From a virus, in IMG/VR virus record IMGVR_UViG_3300022540_000182, positions 1 to 37,981 of that record: a stretch of 37,981 nucleotides of DNA; one strand, given 5' to 3'. Below the pieces are notes generated by a model. That model was not told the origin of the DNA and did no database searches. It was given only the letters and a program-made list of their open reading frames with translations. Made by a program: the position numbers and the translations under genes. Shown piece by piece: positions 28,172 through 36,545 of the stretch (the stretch's first letter is position 1; every line of letters begins with the position of its first letter).

Positions 28172-29026
28172 CTATAACCCCACCTTAACTGTACTATATT
28201 TAATGCTAACTTCAACGCCCTTTTCGTTATTATCAGCTGTAAATTTAAATACATTATCGTCAGGTCCTAATTGTAAGAATACGCTGTTTAATAAATCCAA
28301 ATATCTTATTATATTACCATTTGTGCTACTTATAATTTTCTTATTGTTGTAGCCTGTTGTTATTACAACTTTTTCTCCTGACTGCATCTGATAATCTAAA
28401 TATATATATTCTAAAGTTTTTACATTTTGAACTTTAAAACCGCTACATTGAGATTCTGCTTTTAATGTTATTTCCATTCCTATATTTTGGTTTCCTTTAT
28501 TTTTTACATTTATAAATTCTGTTTCAATAGAAGTCCCAACTTGCCATGTACCACTAAAATTAATTGGGAATTTAAACCTAGGTTGTATTCCATTCAAAAG
28601 TGTTAATTTTGCATCTGATTCTTTCCAAAATGGGTAAGGGCAATTTAACACAAATTGAAATTTAGCGCCTTGATCTACATTGTCTATAATCGGTGTAGTA
28701 GCTGGTGTTACATCTATATAATATTTATTTCCATTGTCTAGCAAACAATATAATTTTGCATTATCTGCTGGTAATATTGTATTTAATAGTTTTTCTCTAT
28801 TAATTTCTGTATCTTTTTTTATAGCACCATTAATAGTTATATTTTTATTTTTTATGTGTTTATAGTTTATAGTTGATCCGATTTGATTTACCGAATCTGA
28901 ACTGCTTATATCTATCGTATTACTACTTATTCCAGCTATATTATTTAAAATAAAGTTAGAATCAAGGGCGAAAAATATTTCTTCGCCTTTTGAATTTTGA
29001 TACAAAAACTTTCTAGTTAAAATCAT
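28172..29026 (-). CDS. Distal tail protein (Dit)
   Basis: A 284-residue distal tail protein of the Siphovirus tail family, which forms the hexameric ring joining tube and baseplate. The ATG at 29026 overlaps the tape-measure stop (ATGA) and has AGGTGGAG upstream; a GTG at 29038 is also in frame. The N-terminal beta domain shows FALDSNFILNNIAGISSNTI and GSTINYKHIKNKNITINGAI. The C-terminal galectin-like domain begins near CPYPFWKESDAKLTLLNGI. The length and order are typical. Confidence 0.85.
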   Translation of the reverse strand: MILTRKFLYQNSKGEEIFFALDSNFILNNIAGISSNTIDISSSDSVNQIGSTINYKHIKNKNITINGAIKKDTEINREKLLNTILPADNAKLYCLLDNGNKYYIDVTPATTPIIDNVDQGAKFQFVLNCPYPFWKESDAKLTLLNGIQPRFKFPINFSGTWQVGTSIETEFINVKNKGNQNIGMEITLKAESQCSGFKVQNVKTLEYIYLDYQMQSGEKVVITTGYNNKKIISSTNGNIIRYLDLLNSVFLQLGPDDNVFKFTADNNEKGVEVSIKYSTVKVGL

Positions 29027-32000
29027 TTTATTCTCCACCTCGCTCTCTCTACACTGTTTTCAACTTGTTGTCCTGTTAGTTCATAATTGCTAAAATCCAT
29101 TCCATACATATTGTTTTGAACAGATATTTCAGGAGTTGCTGTTGCTAGTTGTCCTCCACTTTTTGTTTTTGGTACTACGGTTGCTACCATATTCCCAATA
29201 TTTTTTGATAGTTTTAAAAAGTTTTTATCTAATTGTTTCCAAAGCGTGTTTAACGGCAATACTGCTTCTGCATTTTTCCCTTTTCCACCGTGTGCGTCGC
29301 CTACACCTATTCCGTTCAATATAGTTGGTCTAGTAAATATTCCACCTTTTGCGTACCAATCAACGTCAAATCCCGTTGGGTAACTAAAAGTTCTTCCCAA
29401 TATTGTTCTACTTCCAGTCCTTAAACTAAAATGCGGTAGCTTAATATCAAACATATTTTTTATACTTGATTTTATTTTACTACCTATATTTTTTATACTT
29501 TCCCATAGACTTGTGAATTTTTCAACTACGCCATCTTTTATACTTACCACTTTATTTATTGTGCTAGTTTTTATACTTTCCCAAATATCGGCTGTAAAAG
29601 TTTTTATACTATTCCATACTGCAATTATACCCGTTTTTATAGCATTAAAGCTTGTAGTAAATAATGTTTTATAGCCGTTAAGTAAGGCTGTTAAGAATTT
29701 TTTAATACTATTCCATATGGTAGTTGTAACTGTTTTTATTGCATTCCATATGGTGGTTATAACTGTTTTAATAGCGTTTAGTGCAGTTGTAAATATTGTT
29801 TTATATGCATTCCAAATAGTCGTTAAAAAAGTTTTAATAGCATTAAATACAGTAGTTGTAACTGTTTTTATTACATTCCACGTATTAGTTATAACTGTTT
29901 TAATAGCATTTATAGTATCCGTAATTACTTTTTTTATTGCATTCCATGTATTTGTTAAGAATTTTTTTATCCCGTTCCATATATTGATAGTTACTTTTTT
30001 AATAACATTCCACGTTGACATAACTACAGTTTTAATACTATTTAATGTATTAGTAATTTTGCTCAATAATTCTGCTATAAAATCAACTATTGCTTTAATA
30101 AATAAAGTTATAGCTTCGTTTAACCATTCTGTTAAATTTGTCCACCATGCTACAAAGCCATCAATTATACTTGTTAATATTTCTAACAGCTTTCCTGGTA
30201 GTTCTCCAAACCATTCCAAAATACTTTCTACAAATTCCGGTACAGTTTCCATAAAGAAAGTTTTAATTGATTCCCATTCATCCTCAAATGTTTGTTTTGT
30301 TTCTTCCCATAGTTCACTAAAAAAAGTTCCTATGCCAGTAAAAAATTCTTTTATTGAACCCCATATTTCAATAATTTTGTCTTTAAACCCACTAGATTCT
30401 TCTCCTATTTCTGTTATGTTTTTTGTTATTGATTCTGTTGAAATTTCAAATTCGTCAGCTGTATCAGCGGTCGTAATTCCAAGTTCACTGATGGAATCTA
30501 AAATCTCACTGTTGCTGTCGTAAACACTTGTTGAAACGTCTGCAACATTCGTTGAAATATCTGCCGAAATGTCCGAAGCATTTGTTGAAGCTTCCAAAGC
30601 TTTTTCTTCTAGTATTTTTATTTCATCTTCTAACGATATTAAAGCAGTTTTTTGAGTTTCTACAGTTGAAGAAAAATCAAGCATATCGTTTACTGCAGTA
30701 GAAATGCTTTCTTTGTTGCTGTTCAATCCGTTTAACATTTTGTCACTTAAACTTTGCCCAGCATTTTGCCATTGCGGGTTATAAGTTTCTAACAATGTAA
30801 TTAATTCGTCTTGATTTTTGCCTGTCATTAATTTAATAGCTTCATTTTCAATGTTATACTGTTTTTTTATACCTTCATATTTTAATTTAACCGTTTCTAT
30901 TTCTTTTTCAGCATTACCTTTTATTATTTCAATTTTAGATTTTTCGTTTTCAATACGTTTTTCTAAATCATCTTTTAAAAATTCAGCTACTTTTTCTTTT
31001 TCTTTTTTAATAGCATTAATTTTGTCTTCTAAGGATTGCTTTTTTATTTCTCTTTCTTCTAATAACTGTTTTCTACTTTGCTTGGACAAGAAATTGGCTA
31101 ATTCTTCTTCTGCTTTTTTCTTTTCTTCTTTGGTTTCGGCATCTAAAATAGCATCTTGTAATTTATCTTTTTCTTTAATTATTCTTGTTTTTTCTAATGT
31201 TTTTTCTTCTGCATCAGTTTTATCATCAAGCCCGTCAATTTCTTTTTGAACAGCTTGAATTTTATCATAAGCTTCTTTATCTAGTGCCTTTAACTTTGCC
31301 ATATGCTCCTTATCATATATAGCTATTGTTTCTTTACTAGCGTCTTGCTGCGCTTTTAATCTCTTACTTATACTTGCAGTTTCAACCTTTTCTAACTCCG
31401 AATATTGTTTTTTGAGTGCAGTGGCAACCGCTTCACCAATACTTTTTAATTTATTTGTATTAACTTTTATTGATTCTTCTATGCCTTTTGCGATATTTTT
31501 AGCTTGTGTTAATACATCTGTTTCTCCTTCTTCCATGCCATTTTTAAGTCCTTCATCTATAAACTGACCGTATTCTGACATAACCTTTGAAGGCGAATGT
31601 ATTCCTAATAGACTTTTAAACTTATTTTTTATTCCGTTTGCTATTTTTGAAATAATAGTAAATGGTAATTTTATCATTGAAATTAATCCTTTTGCCAATC
31701 CTCGTATAATATTTTTCCCGATTTCAAACATTTTTTTAGGAATATTCTTTATTGATGTTACTAAATTTTTAAATATATTTGATATGCTTTTCCCTAACTT
31801 TGAAAAATTACTTTTTAATGAATTCCATATTTTAATAACTGCATTTCTGAATCCTTCGTTTGTTTTCCAAAGTACTATAATTCCAGCAACTAACCCAGCT
31901 ATTATTGCGATAACTATTCCTATTGGATTTGCATTCATTGCTGCATTTAGTAGCCATTGTGACGCTGCTGCTGCTTTTGTCGCAACTGTACTAGCAGTTT

Positions 32001-33318
32001 TTACAATTGCATCTTTTGCATAAAGTGCTGCTAAATAAATTGTACTTGCAATATCTTTTGCCTTTTCTAAATTAAATAGCATTAGTGCTCTTTTTGCTGT
32101 ACCCATTGCTGTAATTATTTTGCCTATAATCGTTAATGCTGGGCTTATTGCTATCGCAACCAATCCTATTTTTGTAATAGTTTCTTTCATCGCAGGGCTT
32201 AAATTATTAAACTTATCTGTCCATTCTTGCAATTTTCCTACAACTTTTTTAACTATTGGAATTAAAGTGTCGGATAAGCTTATCATTAAACCTTCTAAGG
32301 CACTTTTTAATTGTGTTATAGACCCTCCAAGATTGTCTTGCATAGTTTTAGCCATTTTATCCAATGCACCACTTGAATTTTTTATATCTGATTGTAGCTG
32401 GTCAAATTCGTCACCTACACCCGCTGTAAGTGATTGTAAAGTAGTTAGTTGTGTTTTACCGCCAATCATACTTAAATACATATTTTTCTGTTCTTCTGTC
32501 ATATTTTTCGTTTTTTCGCCAACCTCTTTTAATACGTTTCCCATGCCTTTAAATTTTCCAGTACTGTCAAAAGCCTCAATGTTTAATTCTCCCATAGCTT
32601 TCCCAGCTTGCCCCGCACCTGTTGTAAGATTTATCATAATACTATTTAAAGCGTTTCCAGCTTCAGAACCTTTTAACCCTCTATTAGCTAATATTCCCAA
32701 AATAGCATTTGCTTCTGATATTGGGGTATTCAAATTCTTAAATGTTCCGCCAGCAACTACCATGGCTTCGCCTAGTTGCTGTACATTCGTATTACTTTTG
32801 CTACTTGCTTTTGCCATTTTATCCAAATATCCAGGTAATTCTTTCGTGGTAAGCCCCAATGCTGACATGCTGTCCGTTACTAAATCACTTGTAAGAGCCA
32901 AGTCCATTGCTCCCGCTTCTGACAACCTCAATACTGGTTCTAGTGCATTGATACTTTGTTCTGTATCCCATCCAGCCAATGCCATAAAAGACAAAGCGTC
33001 TGCTGCTTCAGTTGCACTTTTGGAAGTTTTAGAGCCCATTTCTTTAGCTTTATCCGACAATAGTTTTAAATTATCTCCGGTAGCGTTTGAAATTGCGCTA
33101 ACGTTGCTCATTGCTGTTTCAAAGCCAATTCCTGTTTTTATTGCTGCTGTCCCAAATGCAACCAGAGGTAACGAAAATTTAGATATTTTCTTTCCTATAT
33201 CTCCCATTTTTTTACTGAAGCTTTTAAGTGAAGTCTCTGCTCTACCAACTCCACTCGTGAATTGACTATCATTTACACCTATTGTGGCCATAAGATTAAA
33301 AAGGTTAATAGTAATCAC
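29023..33318 (-). CDS. Tail tape measure protein
   Basis: A 1431-residue tape measure, the longest gene, which sets tail length and assists DNA ejection. The N-terminus (LFNLMATIGVNDSQFTSGVG) and the TP901-type core (FETAMSNVSAISNATGDNLK, then EAADALSFMALAGWDTEQSI) are clear. A hydrophobic region lies near 455-490, a long charged coiled coil near 615-850, and 15 tandem 11-residue repeats at 1091-1255. The listed start is GTG 33318, but it lies only a base or two after AAGGAGA. A non-standard ATT just after it, or the ATG nine codons in, may be the true start. Confidence 0.92.
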   Translation of the reverse strand: MITINLFNLMATIGVNDSQFTSGVGRAETSLKSFSKKMGDIGKKISKFSLPLVAFGTAAIKTGIGFETAMSNVSAISNATGDNLKLLSDKAKEMGSKTSKSATEAADALSFMALAGWDTEQSINALEPVLRLSEAGAMDLALTSDLVTDSMSALGLTTKELPGYLDKMAKASSKSNTNVQQLGEAMVVAGGTFKNLNTPISEANAILGILANRGLKGSEAGNALNSIMINLTTGAGQAGKAMGELNIEAFDSTGKFKGMGNVLKEVGEKTKNMTEEQKNMYLSMIGGKTQLTTLQSLTAGVGDEFDQLQSDIKNSSGALDKMAKTMQDNLGGSITQLKSALEGLMISLSDTLIPIVKKVVGKLQEWTDKFNNLSPAMKETITKIGLVAIAISPALTIIGKIITAMGTAKRALMLFNLEKAKDIASTIYLAALYAKDAIVKTASTVATKAAAASQWLLNAAMNANPIGIVIAIIAGLVAGIIVLWKTNEGFRNAVIKIWNSLKSNFSKLGKSISNIFKNLVTSIKNIPKKMFEIGKNIIRGLAKGLISMIKLPFTIISKIANGIKNKFKSLLGIHSPSKVMSEYGQFIDEGLKNGMEEGETDVLTQAKNIAKGIEESIKVNTNKLKSIGEAVATALKKQYSELEKVETASISKRLKAQQDASKETIAIYDKEHMAKLKALDKEAYDKIQAVQKEIDGLDDKTDAEEKTLEKTRIIKEKDKLQDAILDAETKEEKKKAEEELANFLSKQSRKQLLEEREIKKQSLEDKINAIKKEKEKVAEFLKDDLEKRIENEKSKIEIIKGNAEKEIETVKLKYEGIKKQYNIENEAIKLMTGKNQDELITLLETYNPQWQNAGQSLSDKMLNGLNSNKESISTAVNDMLDFSSTVETQKTALISLEDEIKILEEKALEASTNASDISADISTNVADVSTSVYDSNSEILDSISELGITTADTADEFEISTESITKNITEIGEESSGFKDKIIEIWGSIKEFFTGIGTFFSELWEETKQTFEDEWESIKTFFMETVPEFVESILEWFGELPGKLLEILTSIIDGFVAWWTNLTEWLNEAITLFIKAIVDFIAELLSKITNTLNSIKTVVMSTWNVIKKVTINIWNGIKKFLTNTWNAIKKVITDTINAIKTVITNTWNVIKTVTTTVFNAIKTFLTTIWNAYKTIFTTALNAIKTVITTIWNAIKTVTTTIWNSIKKFLTALLNGYKTLFTTSFNAIKTGIIAVWNSIKTFTADIWESIKTSTINKVVSIKDGVVEKFTSLWESIKNIGSKIKSSIKNMFDIKLPHFSLRTGSRTILGRTFSYPTGFDVDWYAKGGIFTRPTILNGIGVGDAHGGKGKNAEAVLPLNTLWKQLDKNFLKLSKNIGNMVATVVPKTKSGGQLATATPEISVQNNMYGMDFSNYELTGQQVENSVERARWRIK
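29554..30048 (-). repeat. Fifteen 33-bp repeats in the tape-measure gene
   Basis: Exactly 495 bases encode 15 units of 11 residues with the pattern x-W-N-x-I-K-x-x-x-T-x (for example TWNAIKKVITD and IWNAIKTVTTT). An 11-residue period suits an extended helical bundle running inside the tail tube. The DNA units are diverged but alignable. Confidence 0.85.
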
Positions 33319-33328
33319 TCTCCTTTCT

Positions 33329-33356
33329 AAAAAAGAGCAGATAAATTAATATCTAC
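33329..33356 (-). terminator. Hairpin with T-run before the tape measure
   Basis: A 7-bp stem with one wobble (GTAGATA at 33350-33356, TATCTGC at 33337-33343), then TC and TTTTTT on the minus strand. It overlaps the stop codon of the frameshifted chaperone. It may lower, rather than end, transcription into the tape measure gene. Confidence 0.55.
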
Positions 33357-33999
33357 CCTTTTAAATATTTCTTAAATTTTTCTTCTACTTCTTTTTCTAT
33401 TTGTTTAGCTGTTTTAACAACTTTTGGATTGTCTAGTTCTTCAAGGATTTCTTCTAAAGACTTAGTTTTTCCACATAAGCTATTTGTTATTGCACACAAA
33501 TATTGATTCTGTACTCTTAACACTAGCTCTTGCCTTTTATCTTTTTTAAATTTAGACTGAATATAAAATAAAATAGTTTTTACACTACAGTTTTTGTTGA
33601 ACTCGTTGAGATAGATGATTGTTTCTTCTTTAAGTTGAGTTGTGATGAAAAAAAACTTGTCAATTCCTTATCTTGCAATAATTCTTTTAGTTGATTAAAT
33701 GTTTCAACTGCATTTTGTTTTTTAATTTCTTCTACATCTTTTTCATTAATGATTGATAAAATTTCATAAACTTCATTTCTATGTGTTTTAAATAACCCAG
33801 GAATTAATGTTTTGCAATTCTTTGCTACTTGCATAGTTCCTAATACTTTTTTATCTTCCTGGCTTGTTTCTTTAGTTACTATAGTTCTTTTATATATTGC
33901 TTTTATTAATTCTTTATCTTCTGCTATAGTTGTAATTGGTAAAGCCAAGTTGCACAATATGTCTAGTGCCTTATCTGTACTTATCTCATTTAATTTCAT
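33353..33999 (-). CDS. Tail assembly chaperone GT fusion by -1 frameshift
   Basis: The zero-frame product (33580-33999, 139 residues, MKLNEISTDKALDILCNLAL...) is the G-type tail assembly chaperone. Near its end an eight-T run on the minus strand (33648-33655) gives the slippery heptamer T-TTT-TTT in frame. A -1 shift there opens a second frame to TAG 33353-33355 with coherent protein: FITTQLKEETIIYLNEFNKN, then QELVLRVQNQYLCAITNSLC and EKEVEEKFKKYLKG. The fusion would be about 215 residues (117 plus 98). G and GT proteins coat the tape measure during tail assembly; the place between tube and tape measure is canonical. Confidence 0.85.
33580..33999 (-). CDS. Tail assembly chaperone, short (G) form
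   Basis: The unshifted 139-residue form ends ...KTVV at 33580. It is mostly helical and charged (PITTIAEDKELIKAIYKRTI, then VLGTMQVAKNCKTLIPGLFK and VETFNQLKELLQDKELTSFF). In other siphophages the short form is made in large excess over the fusion and both are needed for correct tail length. Its ATG at 33999 overlaps the TGA of the 37-residue gene upstream, so translation is coupled. Confidence 0.85.
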   Translation of the reverse strand: MKLNEISTDKALDILCNLALPITTIAEDKELIKAIYKRTIVTKETSQEDKKVLGTMQVAKNCKTLIPGLFKTHRNEVYEILSIINEKDVEEIKKQNAVETFNQLKELLQDKELTSFFSSQLNLKKKQSSISTSSTKTVV

Positions 34000-34109
34000 A
34001 ATTTTGCCTTCTTTTTGTATTTATTTTTTATTTGTTCTGCGAGGCCTGTAGTTGGTATGCCATCTTTAATATAAAATTCTATATCACTATTTGCACTAAT
34101 TAAGCTCAT
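33996..34109 (-). CDS. Small protein upstream of chaperone, 37 aa
   Basis: ATG 34109 (GTGAGG site) to TGA 33996-33998, which overlaps the chaperone ATG. It reads MSLISANSDIEFYIKDGIPT, then GLAEQIKNKYKKKAKL. No family is recognised. The good ribosome site and four-base overlap suggest a real, coupled small gene. It may help set the translation level of the chaperone. Confidence 0.65.
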   Translation of the reverse strand: MSLISANSDIEFYIKDGIPTTGLAEQIKNKYKKKAKL

Positions 34110-34140
34110 AATATTACCTCACTTTTTTATTTATTTATGA

Positions 34141-34725
34141 TTATGGTGTAGTTACTGGTGGTAAATGTATTGCAAACGCTGCTACATCCGGATTGGCTAA
34201 ATCACGCCTTGGATGTATTTCACATTCGACGGTTCCTTTGCCTTTATCTGCTGCGGTAAAAGAAAAGCTTTCTGATAAACAGTTTTTTAATTCGATACAC
34301 ATTGGTAATTCAAACCCTTTTACAGTTCCAAACCAACAAATGTTTTCTATATAATCAGTATCTTTTATTGTATCTCTTGGTGTTAACGTTACGCCTGTCG
34401 CGGTGTTTGCTGTTTCATCGGATGCTACTAATGCTATTTTAAGATTATCAGCGGTCATTTCGAGAAGCGTTACTGACAATGCTGCATCCCTAGAATCTAT
34501 TACATCACCGCCCATGTATTTTCCTCTAGCACCATCAACATCATCAAATAAATTTCTCATTTCCATAGTAAAGTCTATGGATTTGCCTCCTGTTGTTGCC
34601 CCTAGTTTTACACCTGTTGAATAATCTAAGCTTCCTGGGTCTTCTACGTTTTTTACGAGTATTCCCGCGTCTAGTTCAAAATTCTTCGCTGTATCTGCGC
34701 TGAAATCATTTAGTGATTTTCCCAT
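34141..34725 (-). CDS. Major tail (tube) protein
   Basis: A 194-residue tail tube protein. It is beta-rich with the features of the siphophage tube fold: DAGILVKNVEDPGSLDYSTG near 20-40, then GGKSIDFTMEMRNLFDDVDG, NLKIALVASDETANTATGVT and the late FGTVKGFELPMCIELKNCLS. It builds the hexameric rings of the non-contractile tube. It lies between the tail terminator and chaperone genes as expected. ATG 34725 follows AGGAGG. Confidence 0.85.
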   Translation of the reverse strand: MGKSLNDFSADTAKNFELDAGILVKNVEDPGSLDYSTGVKLGATTGGKSIDFTMEMRNLFDDVDGARGKYMGGDVIDSRDAALSVTLLEMTADNLKIALVASDETANTATGVTLTPRDTIKDTDYIENICWFGTVKGFELPMCIELKNCLSESFSFTAADKGKGTVECEIHPRRDLANPDVAAFAIHLPPVTTP

Positions 34726-34739
34726 TTTTTATTCCTCCT

Positions 34740-34862
34740 TTATTTTATAATTATTTTTCTTTTATTAAAACAAAAGCATTTCCCAAACATATTAAACTGG
34801 TCCCATGCTTCAGCATATTTTACACCGTTTTCTCTATATTTTGTAATATAATGTTTTATCAT
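34740..34862 (-). CDS. Small conserved phage protein, 40 aa
   Basis: ATG 34862 (GAGGAGG site) to TAA 34740-34742. It reads MIKHYITKYRENGVKYAEAW, then DQFNMFGKCFCFNKRKIIIK. The A-E-A-W-x-Q-x-N-x-F-G-K-C-F-C-F pattern occurs in small proteins of Clostridium phages and related elements, often near structural genes. Its role is unknown. It lies between the tail terminator and the tube gene. Confidence 0.7.
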   Translation of the reverse strand: MIKHYITKYRENGVKYAEAWDQFNMFGKCFCFNKRKIIIK

Positions 34863-34882
34863 TTTTTTATTCCTCCTCTATT

Positions 34883-35230
34883 TTATAAATAATCTATTTC
34901 TAAATTAATATATAAACATTTTATATTTTCTTCTTCCTGTGGGACTATCTGTATAAAAGGACTTCCAGCATGCATAATTAAATTATCTATTGTATATCCT
35001 TCATCAATAACATTTTCTATATCCTCTACTATTTCAAATATAACTTGTGTGCTTTCTCCCATATCCCATAACCTTATCTGCCCTATTCCTGTTGTTCTCC
35101 AATTCTCAATATCAAATGTATATGTTAAGTACGGGAAAGTTGCTCCTTCTGGAACTTCATTTTCCATGTAAGGTTTTGCAAATTGTTTTAAAAAAGCATA
35201 TATGTTTATTTGTGTTTGCAATACGTTCAT
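34883..35230 (-). CDS. Tail terminator protein
   Basis: A 115-residue protein just before the tube gene, the canonical slot for the ring that ends tail growth and docks to the head. It reads LQTQINIYAFLKQFAKPYME, then EGATFPYLTYTFDIENWRTT and IIMHAGS-like strand-helix elements further on (TIDNLIMHAGSPFIQIVPQE). The P-Y-L-T-Y pattern after a first helix is typical of the family. The assignment relies on pattern plus position. It overlaps the zinc-ribbon gene by four bases. Confidence 0.7.
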   Translation of the reverse strand: MNVLQTQINIYAFLKQFAKPYMENEVPEGATFPYLTYTFDIENWRTTGIGQIRLWDMGESTQVIFEIVEDIENVIDEGYTIDNLIMHAGSPFIQIVPQEEENIKCLYINLEIDYL

Positions 35231-35514
35231 ATCTTACTACCAGCTTTAAATTTATACCCGCATTTTAGGCAAGTGCATTCAACCTTATTTTTACCAATTC
35301 CGCCAGCTAGCAATCCAACGGGGCCTGCTATAATTACACCAGCAACTCCTTTCCATAGCCCATAGCCTTTTTTATTTGCGGTTATATTAGTGCTTAAACA
35401 TCTAGGACAATATGGTACCCCTTGCTTATTAAGTTCAGCTCTTTTTTGTATTTCAATTTTTCGTTTCTGTTTTGCATTCTCCTTAGTCTTTTTTAACATA
35501 TCTTTAAAGCTCAT
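35227..35514 (-). CDS. Zinc-ribbon protein within the head-tail genes
   Basis: A 95-residue protein. A basic helical start (KKTKENAKQKRKIEIQKRAE) is followed by two Cys pairs, CPRC near 36-39 and CLKC near 82-85, that should bind zinc. Between them is a Gly-rich hydrophobic stretch, VAGVIIAGPVGLLAGGIGK. Similar zinc-ribbon proteins with such an insert occur in Firmicute genomes. It takes the place where a gp10-like connector usually lies, which is odd. It may be a structural or a cargo gene. Confidence 0.7.
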   Translation of the reverse strand: MSFKDMLKKTKENAKQKRKIEIQKRAELNKQGVPYCPRCLSTNITANKKGYGLWKGVAGVIIAGPVGLLAGGIGKNKVECTCLKCGYKFKAGSKI

Positions 35515-35525
35515 AATCTTACCTC

Positions 35526-35885
35526 CTATTTCGGGATTTCAAACTTTTCTGCATTTACTTGCACCCAATTAAAACTACTTATTTTAGGCGGTTCTGCATC
35601 TCTCCAATTGCTTGTTATTCTCAATGTTTGCCCGCTTTTTACTCTTTTAATTATTATATCATATTCGAGCGGATTTGTCTTATCCGTTGTTATTATATAT
35701 ATAGATTTATTTTCATTGGCTTCGGCGATAAGTAATTCTTGTTTAGATAATGTTCCTATTGCCCCTTTTACGATATTACCTTCTATATAAGTTATCTCTT
35801 CGCCAAATGGTCCCGATATTTGTGTCTTTTCCATTATTACAAGTTCTTCATAGTAATCTTGCACACTCAAATTTCTTTCACCCAC
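35526..35885 (-). CDS. Head closure (stopper)-like protein
   Basis: A protein of up to 119 residues with a small beta-barrel look: ISGPFGEEITYIEGNIVKGA, then QELLIAEANENKSIYIITTD, LEYDIIIKRVKSGQTLRITS and NWRDAEPPKISSFNWVQVNA. This order and length fit SPP1 gp16-like head closure proteins, which seal the connector. The listed start is GTG 35885, inside the upstream gene. Other GTG codons or ATG at residue 18 are possible. The position after the adaptor gene supports the call. Confidence 0.65.
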   Translation of the reverse strand: MGERNLSVQDYYEELVIMEKTQISGPFGEEITYIEGNIVKGAIGTLSKQELLIAEANENKSIYIITTDKTNPLEYDIIIKRVKSGQTLRITSNWRDAEPPKISSFNWVQVNAEKFEIPK

Positions 35886-36331
35886 CTTTTGCCATCAAAT
35901 GCCTGTCTATAAATATCTAGATCGCTTTTAAATATTTCTTGCCATTGTAATGGTTTGCCATTTTTGTCTTTAGTAAATGAAACCGAATAGTTGTTAAATC
36001 CTTCACTTGATTTGTTGCTAATGGTATTTTTGCTAATGTATTCTTCTATTTTTTCAGATAATTCAATAAAACCTTTTTGAATAGTTAGACCATATATGAT
36101 GCCTTCAAATACTTCATCATTAAGTCCTATAACAGTTATTTTATTGTCAACTACTGTTTCTACCTTATAAATCCCATCATTCATTACAGAACCTGTTATG
36201 TTTATATATTGTCCTGGTAAATAAATCCCTTTTATTTCAATAACATTGTTTTCTATTTTAAAAACTTTTGTTTCTTTCCATCTATAAAAATAATTATTGC
36301 ATTCTTTCATCATGTTTTCTAATATATTCAC
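35867..36331 (-). CDS. Head-tail adaptor-like protein
   Basis: A 154-residue protein that starts at GTG 36331 behind AGAGGTGA. It reads NMMKECNNYFYRWKETKVFK, then IKGIYLPGQYINITGSVMND and TIQKGFIELSEKIEEYISKN, and ends WQEIFKSDLDIYRQAFDGKR. It sits first in the connector block after the capsid gene, where gp15-like adaptors lie, and the length fits. The fold could not be confirmed by motif. It has its own extended -10 promoter. Confidence 0.6.
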   Translation of the reverse strand: MNILENMMKECNNYFYRWKETKVFKIENNVIEIKGIYLPGQYINITGSVMNDGIYKVETVVDNKITVIGLNDEVFEGIIYGLTIQKGFIELSEKIEEYISKNTISNKSSEGFNNYSVSFTKDKNGKPLQWQEIFKSDLDIYRQAFDGKRWVKEI

Positions 36332-36348
36332 TTTATCACCTCTATTTA

Positions 36349-36357
36349 ATTATAGCA
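36349..36357 (-). promoter_or_regulatory. Extended -10 promoter of the connector/tail operon
   Basis: On the minus strand, TGCTATAAT lies 18 bases upstream of GTG 36331. There is no good -35. The same TGCTATAAT string precedes terS. It would allow tail genes to be transcribed independently of the capsid genes. Confidence 0.6.
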
Positions 36358-36392
36358 GAAAAGCCACAACTTTTACATCATGGCTCTCTTAT
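36358..36392 (-). terminator. Hairpin after the 43-aa gene
   Basis: On the minus strand, GAGAGCCA and TGGCTTTT pair over about 8 bp with two wobbles and a 14-base loop. The T-run is part of the arm, so this is a weak terminator or attenuator. It lies directly before the next promoter. Confidence 0.5.
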
Positions 36393-36404
36393 ATTGAGAT
36401 AATA

Positions 36405-36536
36405 TTATGAACTTTTTTTAATTTGTTTCTTTTTATTTTCTACAAGTTCCCAGCCACTATTCAAAAAAGCTGATAATTGTATTCCATCCCTTAGCACATA
36501 TATTTCCTTACCTTTTTTAACTGTGTATTGCATCAT
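36405..36536 (-). CDS. Small structural-operon protein, 43 aa
   Basis: ATG 36536 (TAGGAGTG site; a second ATG follows at once) to TAA 36405-36407. It reads MMQYTVKKGKEIYVLRDGIQ, then LSAFLNSGWELVENKKKQIK. The F-L-x-S-G-W-E-L-V pattern is common in tiny proteins next to phage capsid genes. Its role is not known. It follows the capsid gene by 9 bases. Confidence 0.7.
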   Translation of the reverse strand: MMQYTVKKGKEIYVLRDGIQLSAFLNSGWELVENKKKQIKKSS

Positions 36537-36545
36537 ATATCACTC

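Noticed and set aside
29717-30523. Long open frame on the plus strand with many hydrophobic residues
   Set aside because: It is the antisense of the repeated, Lys/Thr-rich part of the tape measure gene. It has no ribosome site and its valine-isoleucine run merely mirrors the 33-bp repeats.
32120-33265. 381-codon open frame on the plus strand
   Set aside because: It lies wholly antisense to the conserved N-terminal core of the tape measure. There is no ribosome site, and its low-complexity composition mirrors the sense codons.
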